Source: a virus
IMG/VR virus record: IMGVR_UViG_3300017971_000540
Span: 1 to 35,995 of that record
Reading direction: 5' to 3' (one strand)
Length of the DNA: 35,995 bases
Below, piece by piece: positions 1-8,590 of the stretch. A model generated the notes under the pieces. That model was not told where the DNA came from, searched no databases, and saw nothing but the letters and a program-made list of their open reading frames with translations. Made by a program: the position numbers and the translations under genes. Numbering within the stretch: position 1 is the first letter of the stretch; every line of letters starts with the position of its first letter.

Positions 1-1406
1 AAAAGATTGTTCGGGTTCTGAGCCCAAGCAATATCGCTGATAACCCCTTCCGTGATGTGGTCAGAGAAGAATGACAGATCACGAGACAGCCAGTTATTGG
101 CCGTCCATTCATACTGCATCGCCCTGACCTTGGTTCCATCAGGGGAAACGTAAAACATCTGATCGCCTACCTGCACGCCGGCCAAGTGATTCGAGCCATA
201 GCTCGACTGCCTCTGAACCTGAATATCGCCAGAGTAGATCACGCCGCCCTCGGAGGTCACAATATGCTCGCCGTTCTCCGTACCGATCAACAGGTTCTTC
301 AGGCCAGCCATCCATTTGATTTCACCCTTGTCTGCCATCGTGAACTCAAGTGCATCTGCTGCACCAGCACCAGTGGTGAAGTCCTCGTAGGATCCAGACT
401 TGGATCCCCAGAAGGTTTCTGGGTTATTCGGGCAACCGCCAAGCCATAGCCGGCCTTGGAAAAAGCATCCGGTCGTTGGGTAATTCCACGAGACTGCAGT
501 CCAAGCCGCAGGCTGGGAAGTCCACGTTACAGTGCTCAGCGTCCAAGTATTTGTGCTTGCATTATACGTGAGCTTACGTGGAGCAGTCTTGTTATGCAGG
601 ATGTACATTTCATCATGACTCGGCGCCCTGATGACATGCAAATCGTTCACCCATTGATCTGACCAAGGGGAAGGGATTCTCGTTACATCAGCATTAGCTC
701 CACCGTATTGATAGCAGAAAATGCTATAGACCTCGACATCGTGAACCGCCTCCTGATCTTCAAATTCAGAATAATGATTTTCTACTGCGATAATCGTATT
801 TGGATTGCCGGTAAATGGCAGCACAATCCTTGCCACTTCCTCATGATGCACAGCATCATAGTAATTCGTGATTGATCCGCTATGACCAATCCTGACTCGA
901 TATGGATTGTCACCCTTAGTGGCAACCTTGACGACGAATGTGCCTGTAGGACTGCCGACATCTTGGCTAATACGCGCATGCGCATTTGTGTACCGAGTAC
1001 TCAGAATGCACTTGCCGTAACCCTTATAGTAAACATCACTAACGCCGCCGGTACTTGACCCCCAATAAGTATCACTTCCGATATATGGATCATCTGCTAT
1101 CGTCCCGCTGGCTGCTGCAGTGTCCGGTGCATTTATAAAAAGATTGTAATTGGCGAACAGAACAGAGAAAAATAGGTTTTCGCTAATCTGCAGCTCTTCT
1201 AACCTAGCATGCGGCCACGACCCAGTGCTAAAGTAATGTAGATCCCGCTCTCCACCACGGCGCTCTGCAGGCCCACGAGGATTAGGCAGGAAATTCTGAA
1301 GCGTTTGTGCGCCCTGAGAATAAGCCTCGGTATCTACTCGGCCAAGCATTTTTGGGGAGATCTCCCCAGCTGCAAAGGATGTCTGGAGAGGGATGACTTT
1401 TGGCAT
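1..1406 (-). CDS. Tail nozzle protein (T7 gp12-like), N-terminal part; continues at the other end
   Basis: The frame opens at ATG 1406 and stays open to base 1, giving 468 codons plus two bases. It begins MPKVIPLQTSFAAGEISP, the usual start of podoviral tail tubular protein B / gp12-type nozzle proteins. It continues with family-like patches such as NFLPNPRGPAERR and, near the edge, NPNNL. Joined to base 35995 the frame continues without a shift (codon TTC) into LTYERG-like text, reading NPNNLFMTYERG, which is what the family shows there. Full length is 692 aa. The protein would form the distal tail tube through which DNA leaves. The start lies 3 bases after the stop of the gp11-like adaptor gene. 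The function call rests on family resemblance read by eye. Confidence 0.85.
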   Translation of the reverse strand, partial: MPKVIPLQTSFAAGEISPKMLGRVDTEAYSQGAQTLQNFLPNPRGPAERRGGERDLHYFSTGSWPHARLEELQISENLFFSVLFANYNLFINAPDTAAASGTIADDPYIGSDTYWGSSTGGVSDVYYKGYGKCILSTRYTNAHARISQDVGSPTGTFVVKVATKGDNPYRVRIGHSGSITNYYDAVHHEEVARIVLPFTGNPNTIIAVENHYSEFEDQEAVHDVEVYSIFCYQYGGANADVTRIPSPWSDQWVNDLHVIRAPSHDEMYILHNKTAPRKLTYNASTNTWTLSTVTWTSQPAAWTAVSWNYPTTGCFFQGRLWLGGCPNNPETFWGSKSGSYEDFTTGAGAADALEFTMADKGEIKWMAGLKNLLIGTENGEHIVTSEGGVIYSGDIQVQRQSSYGSNHLAGVQVGDQMFYVSPDGTKVRAMQYEWTANNWLSRDLSFFSDHITEGVISDIAWAQNPNNL

Positions 1407-1409
1407 AGC

Positions 1410-2000
1410 TTATACCGTCGGGCCGACTGATATTGATCCAGCGTGACGAGGTTTCGTCAGCTTGCCGGACTTAAATTTCTTGGCGCGACCCTGACGACCG
1501 TCGATCTTACGAGCACGATCCAATGCGTCTTCATACAGACCCATCATCGCCTCAAGAGTCGATTTGCTGTTGGTCACTGGGATTGATAATTCAGCTGCCA
1601 GTCTGGCCGAAAAGGCCACAATGAACAGCTTTGAGAATACGCCCACATCCGTCACCTTCTTGGTGTAGATGAGGTTGCATGTCCCGTCATCAGACAGGAT
1701 CTTGTTACCCTCGACCTGATATTCTGAGTCGTCGCCGTTAAACTCCAGCACATGCAGGAAATCTGCCGGTAGGGTAAATGAATTGGCATAGCCAAAATCA
1801 GGGCCGGTCAGATCCTTGGCAAGGCTGATTCTGGCTTTTGCGAAGCTCCACGGATACTCTTCGAGTATACCGTCACGAACAATCTCATAGTTCTCATTGC
1901 ACAAGGTAGCGTTACGCGAATCCTCGCTCAGAGAGAGAATGCGATTGGCCCCCAGCATACCGAGGGCCTTGTTGCATATCGTTACTTCGCTGACAGCCAC
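1410..2000 (-). CDS. Tail adaptor / tail tubular protein A (T7 gp11-like)
   Basis: 196 aa, starting MAVSEVTICNKALGMLGA. This opening (a short helix with NxAL..LGA) followed by a YPWSFA patch is typical of gp11-type tail tubular A proteins, which form the ring between portal and nozzle. The C-terminus is basic (KKFKSGKLTKPR). Length matches T7 gp11 (about 196 aa). The gene sits directly upstream of the gp12-like nozzle gene and 3 bases from it, the same order as in T7-like phages. The function is inferred from family pattern and synteny. Confidence 0.85.
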   Translation of the reverse strand: MAVSEVTICNKALGMLGANRILSLSEDSRNATLCNENYEIVRDGILEEYPWSFAKARISLAKDLTGPDFGYANSFTLPADFLHVLEFNGDDSEYQVEGNKILSDDGTCNLIYTKKVTDVGVFSKLFIVAFSARLAAELSIPVTNSKSTLEAMMGLYEDALDRARKIDGRQGRAKKFKSGKLTKPRHAGSISVGPTV

Positions 2001-2003
2001 GGA

Positions 2004-2171
2004 TTAGCCCTCAGCTTCAGCTGACTTCTTTTCCGCGCCGAACTTCAGCTTGTAGTGAGTCGCAATCTCTTTGGCTTGCTTCTCGGTTACACCGGCATAC
2101 TTGGCAGCTTCAGCTACGGAATAGCCTTCACGAGCAGCCCTGACCACACGGTTTACATTAAGTTTCTTCAC
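2004..2171 (-). CDS. Small HTH-like protein (55 aa), GTG start
   Basis: This short frame starts at GTG 2171 behind a near-perfect Shine-Dalgarno (AGGAGGTGATGC). Its start overlaps the stop of the upstream 77-aa gene (GTGA), so translation is probably coupled. The product begins KKLNVNRVVRAAREG and contains SVAEAAKYAGVTEKQAKEI, which looks like a helix-turn-helix, then a Lys/Glu-rich tail. The gene lies between capsid and adaptor genes, where many podoviruses have a short head-completion or unknown protein. Function is not known; DNA binding is only a guess from the helix pattern. Confidence 0.7.
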   Translation of the reverse strand: MKKLNVNRVVRAAREGYSVAEAAKYAGVTEKQAKEIATHYKLKFGAEKKSAEAEG

Positions 2172-2401
2172 GCATCACCTCCTGCGTCATTCAAGAAAGT
2201 ACCAAAGCATACCAGCCCATCATATGGGGCTTCGGTTGTTGGTACATCGGGAATAGCAATGGGGCTTGCAGCATCTTTGCTGGATACTTGCACGTCAGCT
2301 CCAAGCGTCAGCTCGCCGCCCGCCTTATCCGACTGGATAAGATCATTGCGCTGTTGTGGTACTGCAGACTGAACCAGTCCGGACTTCTGATCACCAATCA
2401 T
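2168..2401 (-). CDS. Hypothetical protein downstream of capsid (77 aa)
   Basis: The start ATG 2401 has an SD (GGGAG, 6 nt spacing), and the stop overlaps the GTG of the next gene. The sequence is proline- and alanine-containing with low complexity and ends LNDAGGDA. I do not recognise a domain. Its position just after the major capsid gene suggests a head decoration or completion role, but nothing in the sequence proves this. Strand, coupling and SD support it as a real gene. Confidence 0.65.
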   Translation of the reverse strand: MIGDQKSGLVQSAVPQQRNDLIQSDKAGGELTLGADVQVSSKDAASPIAIPDVPTTEAPYDGLVCFGTFLNDAGGDA

Positions 2402-2422
2402 GACAATCTCCCATTAAGGGAA

Positions 2423-2440
2423 GAGGCCCAGAAGGGCCTC
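2423..2440 (-). terminator. Hairpin after the capsid gene, terminator-like
   Basis: A 7-bp perfect stem (GAGGCCC / GGGCCTC) with a 4-nt loop. On the minus strand it is followed by TTCCCTT, a poor U-tract. It lies between the capsid stop and the next start, the place where T7 has its partial terminator. It may be a leaky terminator or a 3'-end protecting structure that favours capsid mRNA. Confidence 0.5.
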
Positions 2441-2446
2441 ACCCGA

Positions 2447-3343
2447 TTAGCTCAGAGCATCTTTCAGATGCACGCGAACCACATGCTCGTCTTCGGTACG
2501 AACAGCACCAATAGTCATATGGGTGTACAGCTGAGTAGCGAAGCTCATATCGGTACGCTCACCAACCTTGGCAGAAATGTCAGAAGCGACATGCAGGCCG
2601 ATACCCTTGGCAGTAAATGCCAAGCAGTCGATCTGACCAGCTGTAGGAACATTCAGACGGTTGGATACAACCCAGTCGAAGCCCATAAAGTTGGGCAGCT
2701 TGCCAGTTGCCAAAGCCTTCACTGACTGGAAGTCAGCTGAAGTCACTTCGAGCAGCTGCATCAGCTTACGCTGCTGAGTTGGGCCGATGACCATTACCTT
2801 TCTCTCATCAGGATCTACATCATTCGATGTGAACAGTTCCTGAACCTCAAGGATGGTATCCAGCGAGATTACGGTAGTCGCACCACCAACAGTCTGCCCA
2901 GCGCCAAAGGCGGTAGTCGTACCGTCACCATTCAGCGCATCAGCCAGAGCCGCATCGATGATCAGGTCATCAAACGCACGCTTCATCGCCATTGCAAGGT
3001 TCTGCGTAGCAGCAGACTTTGGATCCACCAGCATCTGGATTGGATCTTCAACCTCGATGACTTCACCCGCATCCCAAGTTTCTGCAACAGAAACTCGACG
3101 GCTGTAAGCCAAACCATCAGTTGCATCAACAGCACCAGAGCCGCTACCACCAGCTGGAGACACCATACGAGCAGCTGTCTTCTGACGAGCAGCGCCGGCT
3201 GCGAGACGTTCCCAGTTGTGCTTTTCTGATTGCTTGGAGACTTCGGATACATAAGGACGCAGACGGGCATCACCCTGTTGCGCTAGATGACGAATGTTTG
3301 ATTCAAACGTCTGGATATAGACTTCATCAATAGTAATGGCCAT
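2447..3343 (-). CDS. Major capsid protein
   Basis: 298 aa, starting MAITIDEVYIQTFESN. It has the layout of short HK97-fold-like podoviral capsid proteins: an N-terminal helix, a central region with PIQMLVDPKSAATQN, and a C-terminal half with DWVVSNRL and MTIGAVRTEDEHVVRV. It lies immediately downstream of the scaffold gene and upstream of the tail adaptor, the standard place. The start has an SD (GGAGATCCCAA). Hairpins flank the gene on both sides, consistent with raised or protected expression. Identity is firm from order and text; the exact family is not. Confidence 0.88.
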   Translation of the reverse strand: MAITIDEVYIQTFESNIRHLAQQGDARLRPYVSEVSKQSEKHNWERLAAGAARQKTAARMVSPAGGSGSGAVDATDGLAYSRRVSVAETWDAGEVIEVEDPIQMLVDPKSAATQNLAMAMKRAFDDLIIDAALADALNGDGTTTAFGAGQTVGGATTVISLDTILEVQELFTSNDVDPDERKVMVIGPTQQRKLMQLLEVTSADFQSVKALATGKLPNFMGFDWVVSNRLNVPTAGQIDCLAFTAKGIGLHVASDISAKVGERTDMSFATQLYTHMTIGAVRTEDEHVVRVHLKDALS

Positions 3344-3445
3344 TTGGGATCTCCTCTATTGACCAATTAAACAAAAAGTTATCGCTCAATTCGTCCAAGG
3401 TTATCCGCAAAAACGGGCCTTTACTGACTGGGGTAACTCACCCTT

Positions 3446-3484
3446 GAGAGTGACGGAGTTCTCCCGAAGGGCTCCGTCACTCTC
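3446..3484 (-). promoter_or_regulatory. Long stem-loop between scaffold and capsid genes
   Basis: A 13-bp perfect stem (GAGAGTGACGGAG with its complement) closes a 13-nt loop. On the minus strand that loop contains CCC-TTCG-GG, a small stable tetraloop. No U-run follows on the minus strand, so it is not a plain terminator. It sits about 100 nt upstream of the capsid start. It may be an mRNA processing or stabilising site that lets capsid be made in excess over scaffold. Confidence 0.6.
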
Positions 3485-3495
3485 ATCATAGCAGG

Positions 3496-4362
3496 TTATT
3501 TGCTGTTCGCAATACGCATATACTCAACGCGCTTCTTGACCAGTCCCTGATAGGCCGGATCCGAAGGAGGCATGCTATCAAGCTTGGTCATGATCTCACT
3601 GGCTCTTGCCAGTGCCTCGTCCGGAGTCATGCGGTCAGATGAGCCACCGAATTGCGAAGCAATCTGTGCGTCCTCCTTGCCCAGAGAACCACCCAGAGAA
3701 TCCAGCCACTTCAGCGTAGCTGCATCGGCCTTGCCAGCTGACAGGGCTTCAACCAGCTTCTTTGGCGCTCCAGTTGCCTCAGCAATCTTGCTGGCACGAG
3801 CAACCTTGTCGTCATACGCCATACCCCACTCGTTATGCAGGGCCTCAAGGCCAGCCAGTCGCTCAGATTCTCGGCCTGACATCACCTCGGCATCAGCCTG
3901 AAGGATCTGTCCAATGACAGATTCAAACTGACGACCACCAACACCGGCCTTGTGAGCTGCCTCACGGATGAAGTTCAGACGGTCGTCTGAGATATCGAGG
4001 CCTTCGATCTCCGGAATGGTGTATCCAGAAGCTTCTTCTGGACGACCGAGCTGCTTATACACGGTATCCCACACCTCAGAATCCGGATCATCTGGCAAAG
4101 CCAGCAGGCTAGGATCCTTTTCCATCACACTCTTGCGGAACTTCTCCCAATCTTCAGGGCCAGCCTCCTCCGAAGGAGGACGGATAGAGCTACCGATCTT
4201 CTTCTCCAGCTGGCTGTACGAAGTAGCCAGATCGGCTACATCGTTAAACTTGTCCATCCCACCCCTGAGATCCTCTGGAAGAGAATCCTTCCAGTTTGGT
4301 ATTGCTGCTGCAGCTGCTGCTGCATCTGGTGTTCCAGATGTTACCTGAGCTTCTTCAGACAT
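3496..4362 (-). CDS. Scaffolding protein
   Basis: 288 aa, acidic, beginning with an Ala-rich stretch (AAAAAAIPNWKDSLPEDLRG). The text from NWKDSLPEDL through NDVADLATSYSQLEKKIG is the common opening of podoviral scaffold proteins, followed by helical, low-complexity sequence. It would direct capsid assembly and leave the prohead. It lies between the Bbp19-like gene and the capsid gene, as expected. No protease domain is visible in it. Confidence 0.85.
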   Translation of the reverse strand: MSEEAQVTSGTPDAAAAAAAIPNWKDSLPEDLRGGMDKFNDVADLATSYSQLEKKIGSSIRPPSEEAGPEDWEKFRKSVMEKDPSLLALPDDPDSEVWDTVYKQLGRPEEASGYTIPEIEGLDISDDRLNFIREAAHKAGVGGRQFESVIGQILQADAEVMSGRESERLAGLEALHNEWGMAYDDKVARASKIAEATGAPKKLVEALSAGKADAATLKWLDSLGGSLGKEDAQIASQFGGSSDRMTPDEALARASEIMTKLDSMPPSDPAYQGLVKKRVEYMRIANSK

Positions 4363-4366
4363 CTGC

Positions 4367-4576
4367 TTACTCCTTATCTGCGTTTATGATGTGCTGAACC
4401 ACTTTGTGTGATCCAACATTTACCGCCATTTTATTGGCGCTTTCACTATCCAGAGATCGGTCATAGAACCGAGCTCTGAGATCGTCCAGTACAACCTTAC
4501 CGTCTGGCGTCTTGAAAAGACGACGGTATGCTTTACGGATTTCCAGCTGCTGCTGGTAGTATTCCTTCTTGTCCAA
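4367..4576 (-). CDS. Bbp19-like small virion-morphogenesis protein (69 aa)
   Basis: The sequence KAYRRLFKTPDGKVVLDDLRARF matches the pattern of the Bbp19 family, named from Bordetella phage BPP-1: a Phe, then TPdG, then VLedL. Such proteins are encoded between portal and scaffold in many podoviruses; their exact role is not settled. The frame overlaps the end of the portal gene by 44 bases and stops 4 bases before the scaffold start. Family recognition is from memory of the pattern. Confidence 0.75.
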   Translation of the reverse strand: MDKKEYYQQQLEIRKAYRRLFKTPDGKVVLDDLRARFYDRSLDSESANKMAVNVGSHKVVQHIINADKE

Positions 4577-6209
4577 GGTTCACTCCTCCCATTGCTTCCT
4601 GACCTGCACCAACAGCCTGCATCGCGTTACCGCTCTGCTCAGCCATTGCCATCTTCTCTGCCAGCTCTGCCTTCTTGGCCTTCGCTTCGCGTTCTTTGGC
4701 GATAGTCTCATCATCCTTAATGGATGTGGCTGGCACACCTCGTAGCTCTGCTACAGTCTTCCAAGCATCATCGACATCTGGAAGATCCAGCAGCGACGGG
4801 TAGATCTCGGCCATCTGAGCGGTAGCTCCAAGCCACTGCTCAATCGCTGCAGCTGTATCGGCCTTCTGAGCCCTCGGTAGAGGGCCAGTGTATTCGATAT
4901 CCAGATCGGCGTCTTCCATACCAGCCGGCAACTCAGGCAGAGCACCAGCTCGATACATGATGCCAAACGTCCTCTCGATGAGAGGATCGAGGAAATCATT
5001 CTGCAGCCTGCCTAGGGTAGGCCCAAGTAAACGCTGCATAAGCTCGTAACGTACATTGACCTCGGTTGCTGTCATAGCTGGACTCTCCTTGAGCTCCAGC
5101 TGATCCTGATAGAAGGCCTGACGAACAGACTGCTGTAGGTCGCCAACAATCATCGATGAAACATCGAATCTTGCTCCAGACTCATACGGCCTGATCCTTT
5201 CAATGTCTCCAACGACATTGAGCGCAGAGCGAGACAGGTCAAACTCACCGAAGATGTTGCCCTGCTCTGTCAGCGTAGCTGGATCAACAACCTTGCCGGC
5301 AGCCTCAAGGACTACTTCCTTGAGCTGGTTCAGAGTGAGGATGTCACCCAGAGCAGTAGCTGCAGGGCCAAAGCCCCATCGAGATCCCGCAGTCTTGCGC
5401 CAGCGAGCTATGAAGGCAGGCATTTCATAATAGCCACCCTCTTCACCAAGCTGCTCCTTGCTTGAAGCAAGGACGTACTTTGAACCGAATGGGCGTTTCT
5501 CAGGAGCAAGCATCTTGCTCTTCTGCTCCGGAGGCTTGTAATCACGGCGCGTGAAGATGCAGTAGATGACAGTTTCCTTCACACTGGCCTGATCAGGGTT
5601 CTTTGCTTTGTCCCTGATCTCCTCGGTTACACCATCCTCACCGAATTTGTCCACCATCTGGAGAGGCGTCCAGCTCAACTTCCGGTAGAAGTTGATTACA
5701 TTCCCCTCGTAACCCTCATCAAAGAAGCACTCTCTGAGTGGCATACTGGTGAAGTCGAGGCCTTGGAAGTTGGTTTCATCGCCCTTCGCCTCCTCTACGA
5801 GGATCGTGTTGCCGAAGCCACACAGATCAAGGTAGCTCTCTGCTACCTCGATATTGAAGTCAGACTCAAGCAGAGCTTGCCACATCCGGCGAGTCGTCTC
5901 TTCGAGCCACTCCTTCGCTTCATCCTTGTCGTTCAGCTCCGCTTTGCGGAAGCGTGCCTGAAACCACTGCTGCGAAGGACTCGTGAGGTTTCCCTGCATG
6001 CTGGCAGCAAGAGACTGGACTGCGAATGGAGCTGTGCTGTCGTAGACTTCGCGTGACCTCCAGTCCACTTGGTTCTCTGTAGTCTCAGTCCGGTAGAAGT
6101 CTCCCCGAAGAGGGAGAACGAACTTCTCGATGATGTCCCATAGGGACTCAGCAGATGATCGGTCTGACTCAGCAACCTGCTGAGCTCTTACTATGTCTTC
6201 GCACTTCAT
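4533..6209 (-). CDS. Portal (head-tail connector) protein
   Basis: 558 aa. The N-terminus carries DSTAPFAVQSLAASMQGNLTSP, a hallmark of T7 gp8 / podoviral connector proteins. Later parts include WGFGPAATALGDILTLNQLKE and MTATEVNVRYE (a portal helix region), with an Ala/Glu-rich C-terminal tail. It forms the dodecameric ring at the packaging vertex. It is directly downstream of TerL (4-base overlap, ATGA) and upstream of the Bbp19-like and scaffold genes, as expected. Length is usual for the family. Confidence 0.93.
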   Translation of the reverse strand: MKCEDIVRAQQVAESDRSSAESLWDIIEKFVLPLRGDFYRTETTENQVDWRSREVYDSTAPFAVQSLAASMQGNLTSPSQQWFQARFRKAELNDKDEAKEWLEETTRRMWQALLESDFNIEVAESYLDLCGFGNTILVEEAKGDETNFQGLDFTSMPLRECFFDEGYEGNVINFYRKLSWTPLQMVDKFGEDGVTEEIRDKAKNPDQASVKETVIYCIFTRRDYKPPEQKSKMLAPEKRPFGSKYVLASSKEQLGEEGGYYEMPAFIARWRKTAGSRWGFGPAATALGDILTLNQLKEVVLEAAGKVVDPATLTEQGNIFGEFDLSRSALNVVGDIERIRPYESGARFDVSSMIVGDLQQSVRQAFYQDQLELKESPAMTATEVNVRYELMQRLLGPTLGRLQNDFLDPLIERTFGIMYRAGALPELPAGMEDADLDIEYTGPLPRAQKADTAAAIEQWLGATAQMAEIYPSLLDLPDVDDAWKTVAELRGVPATSIKDDETIAKEREAKAKKAELAEKMAMAEQSGNAMQAVGAGQEAMGGVNLGQEGILPAAAGNP

Positions 6210-7627
6210 CCTATAGCCCTCTTAACTCTCGGTTTCCTGAAGCCCTCTGGGGCTACAGGCTGTGCAAATGTTAGCGCCAAAGCATCAGCCCAGTCTGGCG
6301 AAGCCAAGCCTCGCTTCTTCATGTCTGACTTCTTCTCCAGCTGCAACCTCTGGTTGGCATCAAACTGGTACTCCAGACCACACAGATCCTGTATCAGCTC
6401 CGCTTCATTGGGGATCATAGCAGTCTCAAGCCAGTCACGCATGTCTGACCACATTTCAGCACGCTTATTCAGGAAGCGCTTGGCATCCTTGGCCTTGCCT
6501 CCGGCATTGACCTCGATGATCCTGTGGCCATAACCCATCTGCCTCAGACGATCTATGACACCACCACCAACCCCAACCCCGTCGATGAAGCAGGTCGTTA
6601 TGTTATAACGATCCATAGCCTGAGCTGCCCTGTTGGCAATATCCATCAGATCCAATGATCTGTATCGCTGAGCTGGGATAGTCCTGCCGTCTCGGCCTTG
6701 TCTAAAGACAAATACCGTCCTGTCATCACCGAACCGAGCTACATCAAGCCCCATAACGATTGAGCCATAGGCTGCTTGAGCGGCACGATCTGCGGCCTCT
6801 CTGGCTGTATTCGCAGGAATGAACTGCATGTCACCAGCTGATGGGAACTGGCCAAGCACACGAACCTTTACAAAGTCAGAGTCGATGCCGTAGTCATCGA
6901 TCCACTCTTGTATCAGCTTTTTGTCGGTCATCTTCGCTGTTCGCGAATCTATGTGCTTGTTCTTCCAGCGATGAGAGAACCGGCCAAAGCATTCTCTGAA
7001 TGGCCCTGTGTTCTTGGTAGGGTTCCCGAAACAGAACCAGATGGCCCCCTCGGTAGTCATTGCACCTTCGGTGACTTCAAAGATCTTCTGGCTGATTGCT
7101 GAGGCTTCATCGAAGATGATCAGGACATGTTTGGCGTGAAGTCCAGCAAAGGCCTCTGAGTTAGTCTCAGAGTTAGTGATGGCATCAATGAACTGGACGG
7201 AGGGATCTTCTTTGAAGGCGAATCTGGTAGCAGTCCAAGTGAACCAATCCTTATGGATTGCCCTTGAATGCCATAACGCGAGCTCTGCCCAAGTCTTACC
7301 GGAGAGCTGGGGAAATGTATTGGCTGTGACAATACCTTTACCCTGAAACCAGTAAGTCATGAACCAGAGGATCAGCCAAGCTGTCATAGCGCCCTTACCG
7401 ATACCGTGGCCAGAGGCTATCGCGACTCGGTAAGCTTCCTTGGGGTTCTCCCTGAAATGCCGGCCAAGAGCTTGCAGCTCTTCGTATTGCCAGACATCAG
7501 GGCCATCGTAGCCCTCCAGATCCCCAACTCCCCAGTCGAAGACTGCCTCGACAAACCGCTCAGGGTAATACTTGAATGGTGCTAGGAACTCAACGAGTTC
7601 CTCCAGCTGCTCAGCTTCAGTCGCCAC
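6206..7627 (-). CDS. Terminase large subunit (packaging ATPase/nuclease)
   Basis: 473 aa. Walker A is at residues 71-80 (ASGHGIGKGA), Walker B at 168-174 (VLIIFDE) and a coupling motif at 199-203 (CFGNPT). The nuclease acidic residues are in GLDVARFGDD (D295), FIDGVGVGGG (D349) and SPDWADA (D445/D448). It cuts and pumps DNA into the prohead with the small subunit and portal. The start is GTG at 7627, overlapping the TerS stop by 11 bases, with only a weak SD, so expression is probably coupled. The headful versus cos mechanism cannot be decided here, though the circular assembly fits permuted ends. Confidence 0.95.
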   Translation of the reverse strand: MATEAEQLEELVEFLAPFKYYPERFVEAVFDWGVGDLEGYDGPDVWQYEELQALGRHFRENPKEAYRVAIASGHGIGKGAMTAWLILWFMTYWFQGKGIVTANTFPQLSGKTWAELALWHSRAIHKDWFTWTATRFAFKEDPSVQFIDAITNSETNSEAFAGLHAKHVLIIFDEASAISQKIFEVTEGAMTTEGAIWFCFGNPTKNTGPFRECFGRFSHRWKNKHIDSRTAKMTDKKLIQEWIDDYGIDSDFVKVRVLGQFPSAGDMQFIPANTAREAADRAAQAAYGSIVMGLDVARFGDDRTVFVFRQGRDGRTIPAQRYRSLDLMDIANRAAQAMDRYNITTCFIDGVGVGGGVIDRLRQMGYGHRIIEVNAGGKAKDAKRFLNKRAEMWSDMRDWLETAMIPNEAELIQDLCGLEYQFDANQRLQLEKKSDMKKRGLASPDWADALALTFAQPVAPEGFRKPRVKRAIG

Positions 7628-8156
7628 TTTGACGCTTTACCGCACGCTGCATGCGCTCTGATATGGACAGCTCTCCCTCAACCTCAAGCCTTTCCTTAAA
7701 GGCTTGAACATCGACATGCTTGCCGAGCTGCTCCAAGACTCTCGTCTTGTCTGGCCACTTGATCTTCGTGATAGCGTTAATGATGGCATCATCATCCCCG
7801 GATGCCTTGAATATGCGGGATACATCGATAGCAGATATCGATGTACGCCAAGCCTTGGGCCATTCCTTGAGCGGCTTCACGGTCATATCCTCTTCGAGGA
7901 TGTCCATAACGTCCAGACAGTCGATCTCGTGGAGCCTTCTGAGTACATACTCAGCATCGACTTTGACGGCCTCCGAGATCTCGCGCTGGGATTCCTTCAG
8001 GAATTTACGCACCTCAGTATTTCTCAGCAGCCTTTCAGCCGTCGAGTAAGCCGAGTTTGCTGCGTAGCCAGCCCTGATTGCTGCCTGAGTACCATTGAGA
8101 TCTTTCAGGTACTCCTGCACGAATCGGCGCTGCTTATCTGTCAGCCCCTTAGCCAT
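7617..8156 (-). CDS. Terminase small subunit
   Basis: The product (179 aa from ATG 8156) begins MAKGLTDKQRRFVQEYL and continues GTQAAIRAGYAANSAYSTAERLLRN, the DNA-binding helix region of the Terminase_2 small-subunit family. I chose ATG 8156 because an SD (GGAG, 7 nt spacing) precedes it and homologues start there. An upstream ATG at 8219 would add 21 residues that look unconserved. It recognises phage DNA and regulates TerL. It is the first gene of the late block and is divergent from the early operon. Confidence 0.9.
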   Translation of the reverse strand: MAKGLTDKQRRFVQEYLKDLNGTQAAIRAGYAANSAYSTAERLLRNTEVRKFLKESQREISEAVKVDAEYVLRRLHEIDCLDVMDILEEDMTVKPLKEWPKAWRTSISAIDVSRIFKASGDDDAIINAITKIKWPDKTRVLEQLGKHVDVQAFKERLEVEGELSISERMQRAVKRQSGD

Positions 8157-8219
8157 TCGCGATCTCCATATGATTGCTTCATGTGAGAGATTGTAGTTCA
8201 TTTGTCGCTGCTGGAACAA

Positions 8220-8279
8220 CAGGTGTTAATTAGAATTTACTTCTATACGGAGTGAAGAAGTAAATTCATTAACAACCTG
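8220..8279 (+). promoter_or_regulatory. Leader hairpin H1 before the first early gene
   Basis: An 11-bp perfect stem (GAATTTACTTC / GAAGTAAATTC) closes the loop TATACGGAGTGAA (8244-8256). An outer imperfect stem joins CAGGTGTTAAT to ATTAACAACCTG. The start codon at 8294 follows a strong SD (GAAGGAG). The inner stem and loop closely resemble H6 at 18371. The site is in the divergent gap between TerS and the early operon, so on the other strand it is upstream of TerS. Confidence 0.75.
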
Positions 8280-8293
8280 AAGGAGTAAATTCG

Positions 8294-8590
8294 ATGGCAG
8301 ATTTCGAGGAAGGCCTTTACAAGGCCCTGAACGGAATGATCCGGAGTGGTGAATACCACTGGTTTACCAGCTCAGCCCTGAACTGGAGGACTGGTACTGA
8401 CCTTGCCAAGGTACTGGCAAGTCAGAAGAGAGCTGACACCGGGCCCAGCAGTTTTCAGGCTAAAGCCTGTAACATCTGGATCGTTCCTCTTCCGGATGAT
8501 GCTAAGTACAGCATCAACAACTACGCTCCTGAGGTCGATGGGGCAATCTGGATTGGCAATAACGTCTATGACGTTAAGGAAAAAAAGTAA
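8294..8590 (+). CDS. Early hypothetical protein (98 aa)
   Basis: This is the first gene of the rightward early operon, with an SD (GAAGGAGTAAATTCG) directly after hairpin H1. The product begins MADFEEGLYKALNGM and contains WFTSSALNWRTGTDLAKVLA and a C-terminal patch ending IGNNVYDVKEKK. I do not recognise a family. It overlaps the next gene by one base (TAATG), so translation is coupled. Phage genes in this position often modify or inhibit host functions; that is inference only. Confidence 0.75.
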   Translation: MADFEEGLYKALNGMIRSGEYHWFTSSALNWRTGTDLAKVLASQKRADTGPSSFQAKACNIWIVPLPDDAKYSINNYAPEVDGAIWIGNNVYDVKEKK

